Of a stretch of 64,000 bases of DNA, positions 1-11,294 are shown in pieces. Position numbers and translations under genes: made by a program. Below the pieces are notes generated by a model, which saw only the letters and a list, made by a program, of their open reading frames with translations, had not been told where the DNA came from and ran no database searches. Position 1 is the stretch's first letter. Every line of letters starts with the position of its first letter. Source of the DNA: Apophysomyces variabilis (taxonomy: Eukaryota; Mucoromycota; Mucoromycetes; Mucorales; Mucoraceae); contig MZZL01000134.1 in the NCBI GenBank assembly GCA_002749535.1, positions 372,001 through 436,000 of the forward strand, read 5' to 3'.

Positions 1-547
1 GCACAGCCGCTGAGGATGCTCTGGATGCGGTTCTGGGAGCATTGGACTCACAGACTGTATTTGAGATACTGCTATCTTATCTTATCTATCGACTGATATT
101 GTCGCCTACCCATACCAATTCTTCAGACGCATGGAGCGGAGCAAGATACCATCCCATTGGCTCTGCATTTACATACCTCGGTAAATGGGTCAAAGAAGTC
201 AATGATACCAACTTTATAAACGATTGGCTAAGCAATGGTGGCGCTGACGCATTTCGCAAGGTAAAACGAAAAACATGTTGATATTTGTTATGTTTCTTTA
301 ATTGGTAACACCATTCCTTTTTTTGTTCGAATCAATTTTTTAGGGAATGAACGATACGGTTATCAACATTCGCAAATCTTGTGTGGACGCGATAGTGTCG
401 TTTCAAGAAGTTCTGGGCGATGATATGTACAGGTTTTTGAGTGATTTGCGAGTGGATCAGATCAATTTGGTACGCCATTACGCTGCCAAATCCTTGAAAA
501 AGAAGGCTAGTTTACGAAACCTCAGCGCTAGTGGTCAACTTAGATAG
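1..547 (+). CDS. CLASP/TOG-like microtubule-associated protein, C-terminal end (partial)
   Basis: Two exons are visible, 1-260 and 344-547, joined at phase 0 across an 83-nt intron that begins gtaaaa and ends tttttag. The start of the gene lies before the window. The roughly 154 visible residues are helical HEAT-like sequence. The last 60 include the pattern 'DAIVSFQEVLGDDMYRFLSD' followed by a short basic tail, which resembles the final TOG/HEAT unit of CLASP proteins, where a 'V..L.ALY.V.GE.L...L..L...Q..L...Y' pattern is usual. CLASP proteins bind and stabilise microtubule plus ends and act in spindle and cortical microtubule organisation. The family call rests only on this C-terminal piece; another HEAT-repeat protein is possible. 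Confidence 0.55.
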
Positions 548-1222
548 GGTATATTTTTCTTTTCGTCTTTGTTAAATAGTAGTAATTTTCTTTCTAACTT
601 TCTGCTGATATATATATTTATATGTACGTGTGTGAGCATGTTGGAAGAATCGAAAGAGAAAGAGGGAAGAGGAAGAAAAGAAAAAGCAATAGAGCATAGA
701 GAGATAGAAGACAGAGGGAAAAAAAAAAGATCTTCATGTTCTGACCCTGCATCAGATGAAATTTAATCACGTTGCATACGTCGTGTTTCTAACGCAAGCA
801 AATCTGACCTTTTTCTATTATATTACCCCTTTCTATGATGGGGCGGGCATCATTAAAACAAAAAGAACAATGGTGCTATCCGGTGGTCTGTGCTAAGTGC
901 CTTCTCTCTTTTTGTTTCTTTTGCTCTTTTGTAAGTCTTATTCCTATTTCTATCTCTTGTTTCTCTTTCTCACTCTTTTTCTTTCTTTTCTCTTCTCTGT
1001 CTCTTTAATTCAATCCCTATCAATATTTTGTTTGACCTCTTTTCTTTTCTACTTTATATCCTTCATTCCTTTGTTTTCTTCTTGTTCACCCTTCCCCTTT
1101 TACATTTTCTGTTCTGTCCTAACCTGTCCACTCTTTTCTTTTTCCATTATATTTTATCTACCTATCAAAGCATCACCATAGTTATTTATTTTGAAAGAAA
1201 GAAAAAAGATTCAAAAGAAGCA
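548..1222. promoter_or_regulatory. Intergenic/promoter region with long CT-rich tract
   Basis: This gap separates the CLASP-like stop codon from the TEA factor start. From about 895 to 1150 the plus strand is a nearly unbroken C/T run (ctctttttctttc type), giving spurious Phe/Leu/Ser open frames. Such pyrimidine tracts are common in fungal promoters, so this is probably the promoter and 5' UTR of the TEA gene. No clear TATA box is seen. Confidence 0.4.
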
Positions 1223-3284
1223 ATGCTTGCCTGTGCTCAAGATTTATTTCGTAAACCCGAGGAAACGCCATCATCCAATTCATCGCGACGAAACAGCCAC
1301 ACTAACCATGGAGAGCCTTATCCTGGATTCTTTCAAAAGCATTTCGTAGCAGATAAACGATCACGACATTACCATAGAAAGGAAAATGGCTTCCAAAAAG
1401 ACAAAGAAGAGGTAATGGGGAGGGCAAAAATATAAAAGCAGTGCAAGTGCAACGATTGTTTGATATCAGGGTTGATATTCTCTTTATCAGCAAGTGTGGC
1501 CACCGGATGTCGAAGCTGCCTTTATTGAAGGTAAGAAAAGACAAAAAGTGAGAGGGAGAAGAAGCAAAGATAAATAGATATCAATGTGTAAAAATCAATG
1601 GAAGCTAAGTTTGGTGATATACTTGTTTTTCTGTAGCATTGGAAACCATTCCAAAACTAGGCCGACGTAAAATCCTTGTCAACGGCAAACCCTGCGGTAA
1701 ATAAATAAATAAATAACCATAGTGAAAGAAAGGTGAACTCAAGGTAATGGAACAGGGCGAAATGAATTGATCTCGGATTATATTTTTCGCAAAACAAACA
1801 AGATTCGTACGCGTAAACAAGTTTCCTCTCACATTCAAGTATTAAAGAACACACGCAAAGGCGATCCACATTGTAAAAAAAGTTTTTCTTATTTACTATT
1901 TTACGATTCGCTAACGGAATGGCATATAGTTATGCGACTCCTCACGGATACTATTCAAAACATCCATCATCCTACAAGTACTACTACGACAACAACAACG
2001 ACTGCAACAGCAACAGCAACCGTAACCATCCCAATGAGCACAGCAACCATGACAAACCACTTCTCTTCCGAATCCCTCTCCGATGAATCGTCGATCCACT
2101 CGTCCTCTTCCCCTTCCCAGGTGATGTACAGTCAATATCATGCTATGCTCGATCTGCCTCTGTTTGGTCTGGATGATACCCTGACGTTCCTAAATACTGA
2201 AATGCTGGATGTCGTATGTAAACAACAACAACAACAAAAACCAGTTTCATCGTCCTCGCCGTCCTCTTCATCCTCTGCCATTCTTTGGCCCAATTATCTT
2301 TGCCTCTATCTTGAATATACGCTTCCATGTGATCCTCTGGTTCGTTGGTCATCTTTTTCTTTTCTTTTCCTCCCGTAAAGCAAAAGATAGATAAGCAAAA
2401 CCCAAGAGTTGCTCATCTTATTCCTTTTTTTTTCTCTCTTTTCTTTTCCTGATTGACTGTTGTTGGATCAGACGACGCTTTCACATAATTTAGCGCAGTT
2501 ACCTCAATGTTCTTTTGATCCGATGGCCACCATGACGATCACGAGGGAACGTCCTAATCCGAAGAAATGTCCTCCTCTTGCTGGGCTTATCCAGACATCG
2601 CATATGGCGCTTTTAGCCAAGGTATTTCGAAAAGCACAACAACATAAAAAAGGAAAAGAAAAACAAGAAACCAGGGTGTGCATGGCTTTTCCATTATGCC
2701 TATTGAATTCTAAAGTTCCAAGGGATGACAATTCTTTTTGATTTGTATAATATTATATATTTTAGGTCAAGCTGGATCTTAATCTGAATCTATCTGATTT
2801 TGTGTTCAGTAACACGTCTTTTTTCGAGACCCGTGACCGTCGCACGATTGAATGCACCACCAGTATCTATTCTTTTGGCAATATCGTCCTGGAGTCCAAG
2901 GAAATCCAACAGGCACTATGGATTAGTGAAGGAAAATACATGTATTCGTTTGTCTATGTCAACCAGTTCTTTGATGCCTTTATGAAAGGGATCCGTTCAC
3001 TGCAGTCATGGGAAGAAATTGATATTGCCATCCAACATTTATGTATCGTCCAGGTAACCAAAAGAGAAAGAGGACCAAGAGGGGACTGACTGAGGAGGGG
3101 AACATGCGATTTGTTTTAGGTATTTGAAGACGTTGAGGCAAGGTGTACCCAATCCAAAAGTTCTTTATTGAGTATGGCTTACGAATTTGAACGTGGGAAT
3201 GGCACCATGAATGTGCATGTGATGGGTGATTCCGATGACTTGACAGGCACTCCACATATAGAAGATATGGCATCCATAATATAA
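1223..3284 (+). CDS. TEA/ATTS-domain transcription factor with YAP-binding-like C-terminal domain
   Basis: Eight exons: 1223-1411, 1491-1530, 1637-1696, 1756-1872, 1930-2213, 2472-2621, 2766-3053 and 3120-3284; all phases agree, giving 430 residues. Residues about 64-137 form a TEA DNA-binding domain ([14 protein letters not shown], then [16 protein letters not shown] and [15 protein letters not shown], the recognition helix). A Thr/Ala/Ser low-complexity linker follows. The last about 160 residues ([37 protein letters not shown], then a closing [17 protein letters not shown] strand) resemble the beta-sandwich YBD of TEAD proteins. TEA factors (Tec1, AbaA, TEAD) control filamentous growth and conidiation in fungi and cell fate in animals. 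Many fungal members lack a recognisable YBD, so this layout is closer to TEAD. It should act in the nucleus; the partner is unknown. Confidence 0.9.
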
Positions 3285-3617
3285 GACACACACGAGCACA
3301 CTCAACTTATACGCACACACACACATACACATACACTCCTTTCCACAACGTTCTTTTCTCTCAACAAATAAAAACAAAAGCAACAAGAAGAAAAAGTAAA
3401 AGGCGAGAAACAAAAGGAAATCAGAAACGGAAGAATGTCGTGGTGAATTTCTGTCTCTTTTTTTCCTTTTGCTTTCACTTTGTTCGCTCCTTTATAAACA
3501 ATAATGGACCCTCTATGCCCAAACATCGATAAAAAAAAAAGAAAAGAATATATGAAAGTCTCTGTACAAAAGCAAAGGTTATTTACATGATAAACACAAA
3601 GGTTCCTACAAATGTCG

Positions 3618-6051
3618 TCATTTTTGTGCTTGTATGATCAATTCATGAAAGCAGTTGTCGCAGACGCGACACCATTGTCCCTCGGTCGAGGAGGGTGAAA
3701 ACAGTGGCAGTCGATTCGAACTGTGACGTTGACAAACTACTTGACCGCATCTAGAAACAAAGAAGAAAAAAAGCAATATGAGAAATCAAATGTTTGGAAT
3801 GCGAAATAGCTACGATGATAGACCTTCGACAATGATGTCTTCTCTGGAAGAACGTGAAACGTGTGTTACAGGATCTGCCCCGTTTGGAGTTCTGATTAAA
3901 CTGGCATTGTTGCGCCGTATGATCAGGCACCCATTTATGTTTAGGAAGATAAGTAAATCGTTTTCGACGGTCCTCCGATGTAATATGTAGTACGTAACGA
4001 TGACGATGGAATCGCGCATGTTTCAGCGTAGGCGAAATAGAAAAAGACTATGTTTTTTAGAAAAAAAGTTTGGATCAGAAGAGGGCCATGAGGGCGACCA
4101 TTCCCTTTTCTCTTTCCAGCTTTTTTTTTTACCTCATTGGATATCTCATCCTCCTCATCATCAGCCAAGGTCGTGCCTGATCCGGCTATCATCATTTCAA
4201 TGCCATTCAATTGACCCTCAAATGTATGAATGACGTGTCCGGTGCCAACACCACCACCCACAAACATGCCGACTTCCCAGCGGATCTTGGCAACAAGATC
4301 ATCTTTTTCTTCCAAATGTAAAATATCAGCCACTGCCTGACGGAAATCCCATCGACCATCCTGTTCCGACGGTTCTTCTTCTGGATCCTGTTCGGACTGG
4401 CTTTGCTGCTGGTCCATTTTCATTTCGAGATCAACCATCAATTCTTCCAATGAATCGATCATAAGTAATTGCTGTTTCGCCACGTCCTCACATTCTCTGA
4501 TCCGGTCTTCGTAAGCGCGTTCTCGTTCTCGAAACTGTTCATGGACTGTCTGATTCAATACCATGAGTTCACGCACTTGACGTTCGGTGCCAAGGATCTC
4601 GGTCGAAAGCGATTCAAGTTCTTCGGATTGGGTGATACAGGCCGACATGAGGTCAAGGAACTGGGAACGCCACTCGGCGGACGATGAATTCAAGTCGCAC
4701 GAAGAGGCGATCGACGCTGTTTCCGAAAGCTCGTCGAGTCGTGAATTGATCAAGGTATTGGTGGTAAGGAACAATGCCGTCAGGTTCGGACTGGTCGGCA
4801 TGTCAAGCGGATGTTCGTCCTCCTGATCGAGTAGGTCATCCTCGTCCCGGTCGGTGTTCCAATGCGCAGGATGATGGTCCGTCTCCGTCGATGGGTCCCC
4901 GATCGAGCCCTGGGAGTGCACACGACGTCGCGGTCGTTGTTCCTGTCGCCATTCCTGCCACTCGTGGTGGCGATGCTGGAGATCATATGATGGCGGCGGC
5001 AAAGGTGGTGGTGGCGGAGGCGGGCTGAATCTGATGGTATAGCTACTACTGCTACTGGATGAACTCCGGCGCATGTGCAGCTCCGGTGAAGTGCGATGAC
5101 GTTCTCGCTTCCTTTCCGTCAGTTCGTCGCGAAAGAGTTCCTGGACATGAAACTCCTGCATCGTCCGCGTGATACCCGTGATCTTGGCCCGCAAGATTTC
5201 GAAAGCGTCTATGTGTGGGTCCCAGTGAACAGCCCGGCTGCTATTATTATTATTACTATTATCATTGTTGTTGTCATTGTTATTATCTTCCGTTGTGGTG
5301 GGATTTATTGAAGGCAGGATAATCGGAATGGTAGGATCGGAACTCATGAATAGACGACTGCGATGTCGGCTTGCATAAGTCGATGATTTCGTTAGACGTG
5401 GAACAACCGAAGAGGATGGCTTGTATCGAGCTGTCACTTCGCCGATACTCTCGCGTCGTTTCCGAGAACGGATGGCTTGTAGGAGTCGACTGTTACTGGT
5501 ATCTTTATAGGCATAAGGAAAAGTAGGGGAAGTTTTCATATTGGTGGCAGAGTGGATGGTGGTGGAAGTGTTTTGGATAGAAATATCGGGAAGATGATGA
5601 GAGACAAGCAAAGAAGACGAGTTGAATTCTTCAAGGGATGATCTCGTGATAGATCGCATGAGTCCAGGCTTCGTATCCATTGGTTCATCCAGAGACGTAG
5701 AGATCTCATCGTCGTCATTTTGTGTGGCGCCTTGGATTTTCGCAGTACCGCTGTTGTCGGACACGTAGATGACGGGAAATGGGTGTGCCACACTCCATCT
5801 CGATGCGTGCTGTGCTTGTGATTTCTATAACATGGAATGGAAACAAACCAAGAAGAATAGACAATGATGCAACGACTGGTGTTAATGATTGAGTTACTTC
5901 ATTGGATGCCAAGCATTTCTGCTTTCTTTTGTAACTTTGTCCGTTCTCCTTTTTTTTTCATTTATTTCTTTCGACCTACCAGCCTTACATTGATTATCTT
6001 ATTATGAAGAGACCTTCTGGCGTGAGTGATATCCAACGAGGCTGAATCCAT
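3618..6051 (-). CDS. FYVE zinc-finger protein with coiled-coil middle region
   Basis: Reconstructed exons on the minus strand: 5989-6051, 5898-5921 (a 24-nt microexon), 4133-5824, 3824-4047 and 3618-3750. Within 3824-4047, a 27-nt GT...AG segment at 3875-3901 must be removed to give a standard FYVE. The result is 702 residues. The N-terminus has a basic segment (RRSLHNKII, then NEKSQAQHASRW). Next come Asn-, Ser- and Pro-rich stretches, a glutamate-rich coiled coil near residues 400-520, and a C-terminal FYVE at about 632-698 (WVPDHTAQQC, CNTRFTFFQRRHHCRRCG, VVCQRHSSNRLPL, WCRVCDNC). FYVE fingers bind PI3P on endosomes; the sixth ligand here is His instead of Cys (CQRH), a known variant. The N-terminal two exons are inferred from phase only. 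No orthologue is recognised by name. Confidence 0.85.
3875..3901 (-). other. Candidate 27-nt intron (or in-frame insertion) inside FYVE zinc knuckle
   Basis: Reading the minus strand, this segment starts GT and ends AG. Removing it joins TGC-CA to A-TCC-TGT, giving Cys-Gln-Ser-Cys, exactly the C-x2-C pair that starts every FYVE finger. If kept, it inserts nine residues between the first two zinc-binding cysteines without breaking the frame. Twenty-seven nt is far below the usual fungal intron minimum. Confidence 0.45.
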
Positions 6052-6347
6052 ACTATAGCTTCACACGTTGTGGTCGTCCATAACCCTATTGCCCGTTTCG
6101 CAAAGAGAAGAAAAAAGGAAGGCGGTTGCCTTTTCTGGTTTGGCTGTCACGAGTGTGGGTGTGCCTTTCGACCCTTTCCTTTTTGTCAGCCTGTGGTCAT
6201 GCACCTTTGACTCTCTCTCTTTTTTTTCAACACTTTTTTTTCTGTCTTTCTTTCTAGCTGACTTGTTCAAGTCTACCCTTCTCTTACCCGTTCCAACTCA
6301 TAAAACCTTTCTTTCTTTCACTTCAAGAAGTCTTCTAGTACCTTGTT
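6052..6347. promoter_or_regulatory. Divergent promoter between FYVE gene and DCAF7 gene
   Basis: The 296 bp between the two divergent start codons must carry both core promoters. The half nearest the DCAF7 gene is rich in CT runs (around 6205-6260). No TATA box is clear on either side. Confidence 0.4.
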
Positions 6348-8007
6348 ATGACCAAGGCCAATGCGATGAACATGATGCAACACACGCCTACCGAAACGAA
6401 CGGACACCCACAAAAAAAGATTTACCGATATGATGCGCCATGGCCTCTTTACGCTATGGATTGGTGCAATGCTCCCACAGAAAAAGAAGGCTTTCGGTTA
6501 GCACTAGGAAGCTTCATTGAGGACCATTCAAACAAAGTAAAGAGAGGAGACGAAAAAAAAAAAAAAAGAAGAGAGAGCTGCCTTCTTTTTTACCTTATCA
6601 TGTCGCTTCATTGTTTTGACTTGGCCTATTTTAGTTCCAAATCGTTACACGGAACGACTTGGCGTCGTTGGACGATTTTGACAGGTCACGAAGGGACTAC
6701 TATGCACAACATGACTTTGTACCCATTGCAGAAGTAGACTCATATTATCCTATTACGAAAGTGTTGTGGGAGCCCTGGAAGGTAAATTGGAAGTTCTAGG
6801 GAATAACTCCCTTGTCCATTCTTTTTGTTTCCTGAGAAGGGGAAAAATGAACACGTCTCCCTATTTAGGGAAACTCTTCGCGGGGATCGGATCTTTTGGT
6901 CACTTCCTCCGACGTCCTGCGGCTATGGGAATTGGTCGACAACTCCAGCTTCGGACAATATGGCAACAGTATTGGATCGCGACGTGGATATCAAGCAAAC
7001 CATCAAAAGACACTTGTCAAGCGCGCCAAGTTTGTCAACGTAATTATGATCGAGACGCTCATGGGCGTAACGAACTTAACTATTTAGATGACGCAAAGTG
7101 ATTTCAACGCCCCTATCACCTCATTTGATTGGAATGAGGTCGATCCATCTTTAATCGTCACTTCAAGTATCGATACCACCTGCACTGTTTGGAATGTGGA
7201 AACATGTCAAGCAAAGTCTCAGCTCATCGCCCATGATCGTGACGTTTACGATGTCACATTTCAACACGGATCACAGGACGTATTTGCCAGTGTTGGGGCT
7301 GATGGCAGCGTAAGACTGTTTGATTTAAGGTACAAGGATAAAAAATGGAAGAGAAAGTGAAAGGGGAAGAAAGAATCGACAATCGTTGGAGCCATGTTTT
7401 CCTCCAGTTGACCTTTATTGCACTTTTTGCAGGTCTTTGCAACATTCAACTATTCTGTACGAAGCTCCACCAGCGCCAGCTAGTCCTGGCTACGGTAACT
7501 TTGCGTCTGTGATTGGTGACGGATCACCGCCGTTATTGCGAATACAATTTAACCGCATCAATCCTGATCTTCTTGCTACATTTCAAATGGATTCTAACTC
7601 GGTACAGATTTTGGATGTTCGTTATCCAAGTGTTCCTGTGGCGGAGTTGACACGTAGACATGAAGGAAGTGTCAACTGTTTCGGTTGGGCACCGCGACAT
7701 GCCAATCATATTTGCACTGGAGGTAAAGAAGACATAGAAATAACGAAGCCAGCTAAGAATATTAACTTTATGAATTTCAACTCTTGTTTTCCGGGAAAAT
7801 GAAGGCGACGATTCCCAGGTCCTGGTGTGGAACATAGCACAAAATGGATCCACTGTGCAAGAACCGCGACAACAGCCACGTATTATTCAGGATCCTATTT
7901 TAGCTTACATGGCAGAGTCTGAAATTCATTCGTTGAGCTGGAGTCAGTCATTGCCCATGTGGATCGCTGTCGGATTTGGCCGGACTATACAAGCTTTACT
8001 TGTGTAA
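6348..8007 (+). CDS. DCAF7/WDR68-type WD40 protein
   Basis: Six exons, 6348-6536, 6635-6781, 6869-7039, 7088-7329, 7433-7722 and 7805-8007, give 413 residues with consistent phases. The sequence follows the DCAF7/WDR68 (HAN11) family throughout: [117 protein letters not shown]. This is a seven-blade beta-propeller scaffold that binds DYRK kinases and acts as a substrate adaptor for CUL4-DDB1 ubiquitin ligase; in plants the relative is TTG1. A Ser/Gly-rich insertion follows the third blade. The start codon is the first ATG in frame before the conserved core. Confidence 0.93.
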
Positions 8008-10283
8008 TGTCTTGGAGAAAACAAAAGTAGTAAATGGAAAAGAAAACAAACTGAAAAAGAAAAAAAAAAGATGAAAGCCAAAAAAAAAAAAAGAAAAACT
8101 CATTACCTTGCATTCTTGTACGGACTATACACTTTACAAAGAAAAATAAAAAGGGGAGAATCTCGACATTCTTGTTTGCGGTTATCTTGGTATTTTTTCC
8201 TCATCGATGCTGCGGCTCAGCAAAGCCTCAGGGGTGAGCTTACAGTATCCGAAATAGGGACATGTCTAATGAACCGACATAGGATCATCTTATACTAAAC
8301 GACTGTCATGATTGCGTATTAAAAGGAGAGAACAAGGCATTTAGCAAGAAGCGATCCACAAGAATACTTCTTTGGTTTCTACAAAGTCGATTTTCTTGGT
8401 CTATTGCTATTGTCGATGGTCTACCCTTGTTTAATATTGTTTGTTTATTATGTCAGTTCTAAAAACTGGACATGCTTTTATTTTCTCTATCAGAAAGAGC
8501 CGTATCCTCTTCAACTATTTACTTGTCTCCTTCCTCCCCCCATGATGTACATTGAGCTACCTATGACCCTTTTGCGGAATAGACTTGGTCATTAACCATA
8601 TCGGAAATAAACGGATATGTACTTTCTAAATATATAACTCAACTAGAGATGGATGATGACTAAACAAATCAAGAGAGATTCATATCTAGTTTGGCTGGAA
8701 TAAATAGAGTATGCCACCGACGAACTAGCAGCCAATCTAGATTCAATCAAAGTTGACACTGAGAGTGAAAATTAGGGTAGAAGAGTGAGTGTAAGTTAGA
8801 GCGGTCTGTTTGTGTAAGACAGATCTCCGACAGTAGATGAGTATCACCGGGTCAACATGACTACAGCCTCTTTTTTAAGTAAGGCAAAAAATTTAACAAA
8901 GAAAATTGTAGGGCGTAATGAAGCACATACACGTTTGAGATAAATAGGACTAATGCTAAATTAGTTAAAACTATTTTATAGACAAGACATGTCAAAACTG
9001 TCATTTATGACCAGCAGATAAACGGAAACGAGAAGAAATTCTCTAGAGACATGTATATTTTACACAGTTACCTTGTGAATACGGGTCCAGGCTCCGATGG
9101 GAAAAGCCCATGAATGCACCGTAGCCACACACATGAAAAAAAAAAAAGGTGGAGCAACAATCAATATTAGGGGGAGGGGAGGCGAGGGGAGGAGAGAGAG
9201 AGAAAGAGAGAGGATATAACAGGGACCCATCGCCTTAAAGAAACTTTAACCTTGTCAGACACGTGTCTTACAAAATTTTCCCTAACCTTTTCTATCCTTC
9301 CGTTTGACTATACTAATACCTTTTATTGAATAGACTTGATATTTTTCCTATTTTAGATGACCTATTGACATAGTAGATTCGAACCTTTTCAATCTTGGAT
9401 GACAAGCAATATTCTAAAGAAAGAGTAGAAGAAGATTTGATTTTAGCTTTAGCCATCCTTAGTTTAAAAGGAAAATAGGAAACGTGAGATGGCCTTCTAT
9501 AAAGTGAACTTTATTGATGGTCGTCCTACTAGCACAGACAAAAAGTAACATACGGGATCCAAGAATAAAAGACCCTCGAACCTCCCCCTATTTTCTATGT
9601 ACATCCAAAAGAGAAAAAGAAGGCTGTGGTGCGTAGTATGTAGGACATTTGCACATGGATTACCCAAGGGAAAAAAAAGATACTGGAGTGGCTCTTTCTA
9701 TTCGTATGACCGGCATATACAAAAAAAGAACTCGCTTCTAAAGGAGCAATTCGTGCAGCGAACTTCCTATCTTCCAACACAGACATTACAAGAGGAGTGA
9801 GAAGAGGGGGTTACAAAATAGGAGTTTTGTTGGCTGATGGAGTGTATTTTGTCCTGTTTGTGCATTAGGTCGCACAATGAATTAAAAATACACATTAGAT
9901 TAGGATCATCGCTGACTGATTCCCGCTGTTGCTATATCGGGTCAAAGCCAATCCGGCGGAATGGACAGGCGATTGTTCCGATTTGGGAAGCCCAGATCAA
10001 AAGACATTTGACAATTAGTGCGTATTACTACTCATCTCACAGAACACTATTTTTCTTTATTTTTTCCTTGACTCCTCAGATGTAGTTATTCAATAGTTAG
10101 AAGAAATAGAGAAAAAAAAGATGTAGTAAAGTGAGTCAGATCTGTTTATTAGGGCCAACAAGAACAACAGCTGGACTATGAAAGGAAAAATAGATGTATT
10201 CGTACAGAAAAAAAGAAAGGATTGATCCTGAGTCACAAATATTAATTTAGACTTCTATTAATGTTTGTCCTCTCTCTCTCTCT
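8008..10283. other. Gene-free stretch between DCAF7 and the secreted protein gene
   Basis: About 2.3 kb with only short random open frames. A purine-rich tract lies at about 9172-9215 (ggggagg/gagaga type), and poly-A tracts follow the DCAF7 stop (8059-8095). I see no conserved protein, tRNA or rRNA here. Confidence 0.5.
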
Positions 10284-11171
10284 TTAGAGGCCTTTGAGCA
10301 ATGCCTTGGCAGCAACGCTGGCGTTGATAGTAGCGCAGGCCTTGATAGCAACATCCAAGCAAGCCTTGAGGGCGACATCGACATCAACCTTAGCGCTGGC
10401 GGTGATAGTGGCAATGAGAGGGATGGTGACGGTGAGCTTCTTGATGCAAGCAGCAATAGCAGCCTGGATATCGACCTTGAGCTTAGCCTGGAGCTTGGGG
10501 AGTTCAACCTTGAGCTTAGCCTTGAGCTTGGCTTCGATGTCGATCAGGATCTTAAGGAGCTGGTCCTGGGTAAGGGTCTTTCCAAGGCAAAGCTTGCGCA
10601 ATTGAACTTCGATGTCAGCGTAGACATTAGCTTGGAGCTCAGCATTCAACTTGGCTTCAATGTTCACTAATTGAGTACAAGGGAAGAATGATTAGCTTCT
10701 TTTCATTTGTGGCTATTATTTTTTCCTTACGTTTGACGTTCTTGAGGGCAGCGGTTTGACGGGCTTGGATGTTAAGGTCGTCAAGGGTAACAAGACCACC
10801 CAAGATTTTAGCAGAGACATTAAGACCAGCCTTGATTTTTTCGCACAACTGGAGAAGGCATTCCAAGTTAGCAAAAGCCGGAAAAGCTAGGAATTGTTGT
10901 TGTTTTTTCCTTTACTTACAGTAGCAGAGAAGTTGACGACGACTTTAGCGTAGACCTGAGCCTTGATTTCAACCATCACCTTAGCAATAAGCTTGTCATC
11001 GATCTTAGCAGGGAATTTGTGACGCTTGACCAAGTTAGCAAGACCAAGATCACCAATTTCTTCGGCGGGGACGACAGAGAGGTCATCAGCAGGAGTGGTG
11101 GGGAGGGCAGAGGCGGAGAACGCAAACAATGCGAGAACAAGGAAGAATGCCGAAGCGAATCTGAACTTCAT
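10284..11171 (-). CDS. Secreted Lys/Ala-rich helical-repeat protein
   Basis: Three exons on the minus strand, 10920-11171, 10731-10848 and 10284-10666, give 250 residues; the first intron has a GCTAAC branch motif. Residues 1-23 are a clean signal peptide (MKFRFASAFFLVLALFAFSASA), followed by a short acidic propeptide ending in a Lys-Arg dibasic site near residue 50 that suits Kex2 cleavage. The mature part is almost wholly amphipathic helix with repeated units such as 'IEAKLNAEL', 'IEAKLKAKLKVEL', 'LQAKLKVDIQA' and 'AKVDVDVALKA', and about five cysteines (LCEK, KLCLGK, AACIKK, KACLD, KACAT). No family is recognised. It may coat a surface or bind lipid, as amphipathic helices of apolipoprotein type do, but that is inference. 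Codon use is strongly biased (AAG, GTC, GCC, TTG), which suggests high expression. Confidence 0.85.
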
Positions 11172-11286
11172 GGTTTGATGATTAAGTTAAGAAAGGGAGA
11201 GTAGCTGAAGAACAGAAGAAGGGAAGAGGATGTATGAGAGAGAGAAGGTTGTTGGAGAAAAAAACGGGATGGCAAAGTGATGGCTG

Positions 11287-11294
11287 CTTTTATA
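11287..11294 (-). promoter_or_regulatory. TATA box of the secreted protein gene
   Basis: The minus strand reads TATAAAAG about 116 bp upstream of the start codon at 11171. The spacing leaves room for a short 5' UTR, and the match to the consensus is full. Confidence 0.6.

Noticed and set aside
897..1181. A Phe/Leu/Ser-rich plus-strand open frame resembling a membrane protein.
   Set aside because: It is translation of a CT-rich promoter tract; its composition follows from the base composition and no conserved motif is present.
9360..9395. Possible tRNA B box (ggttcgaatc) on the minus strand.
   Set aside because: The flanking bases do not pair as a T-arm and no A box or acceptor stem is found at the right distance.
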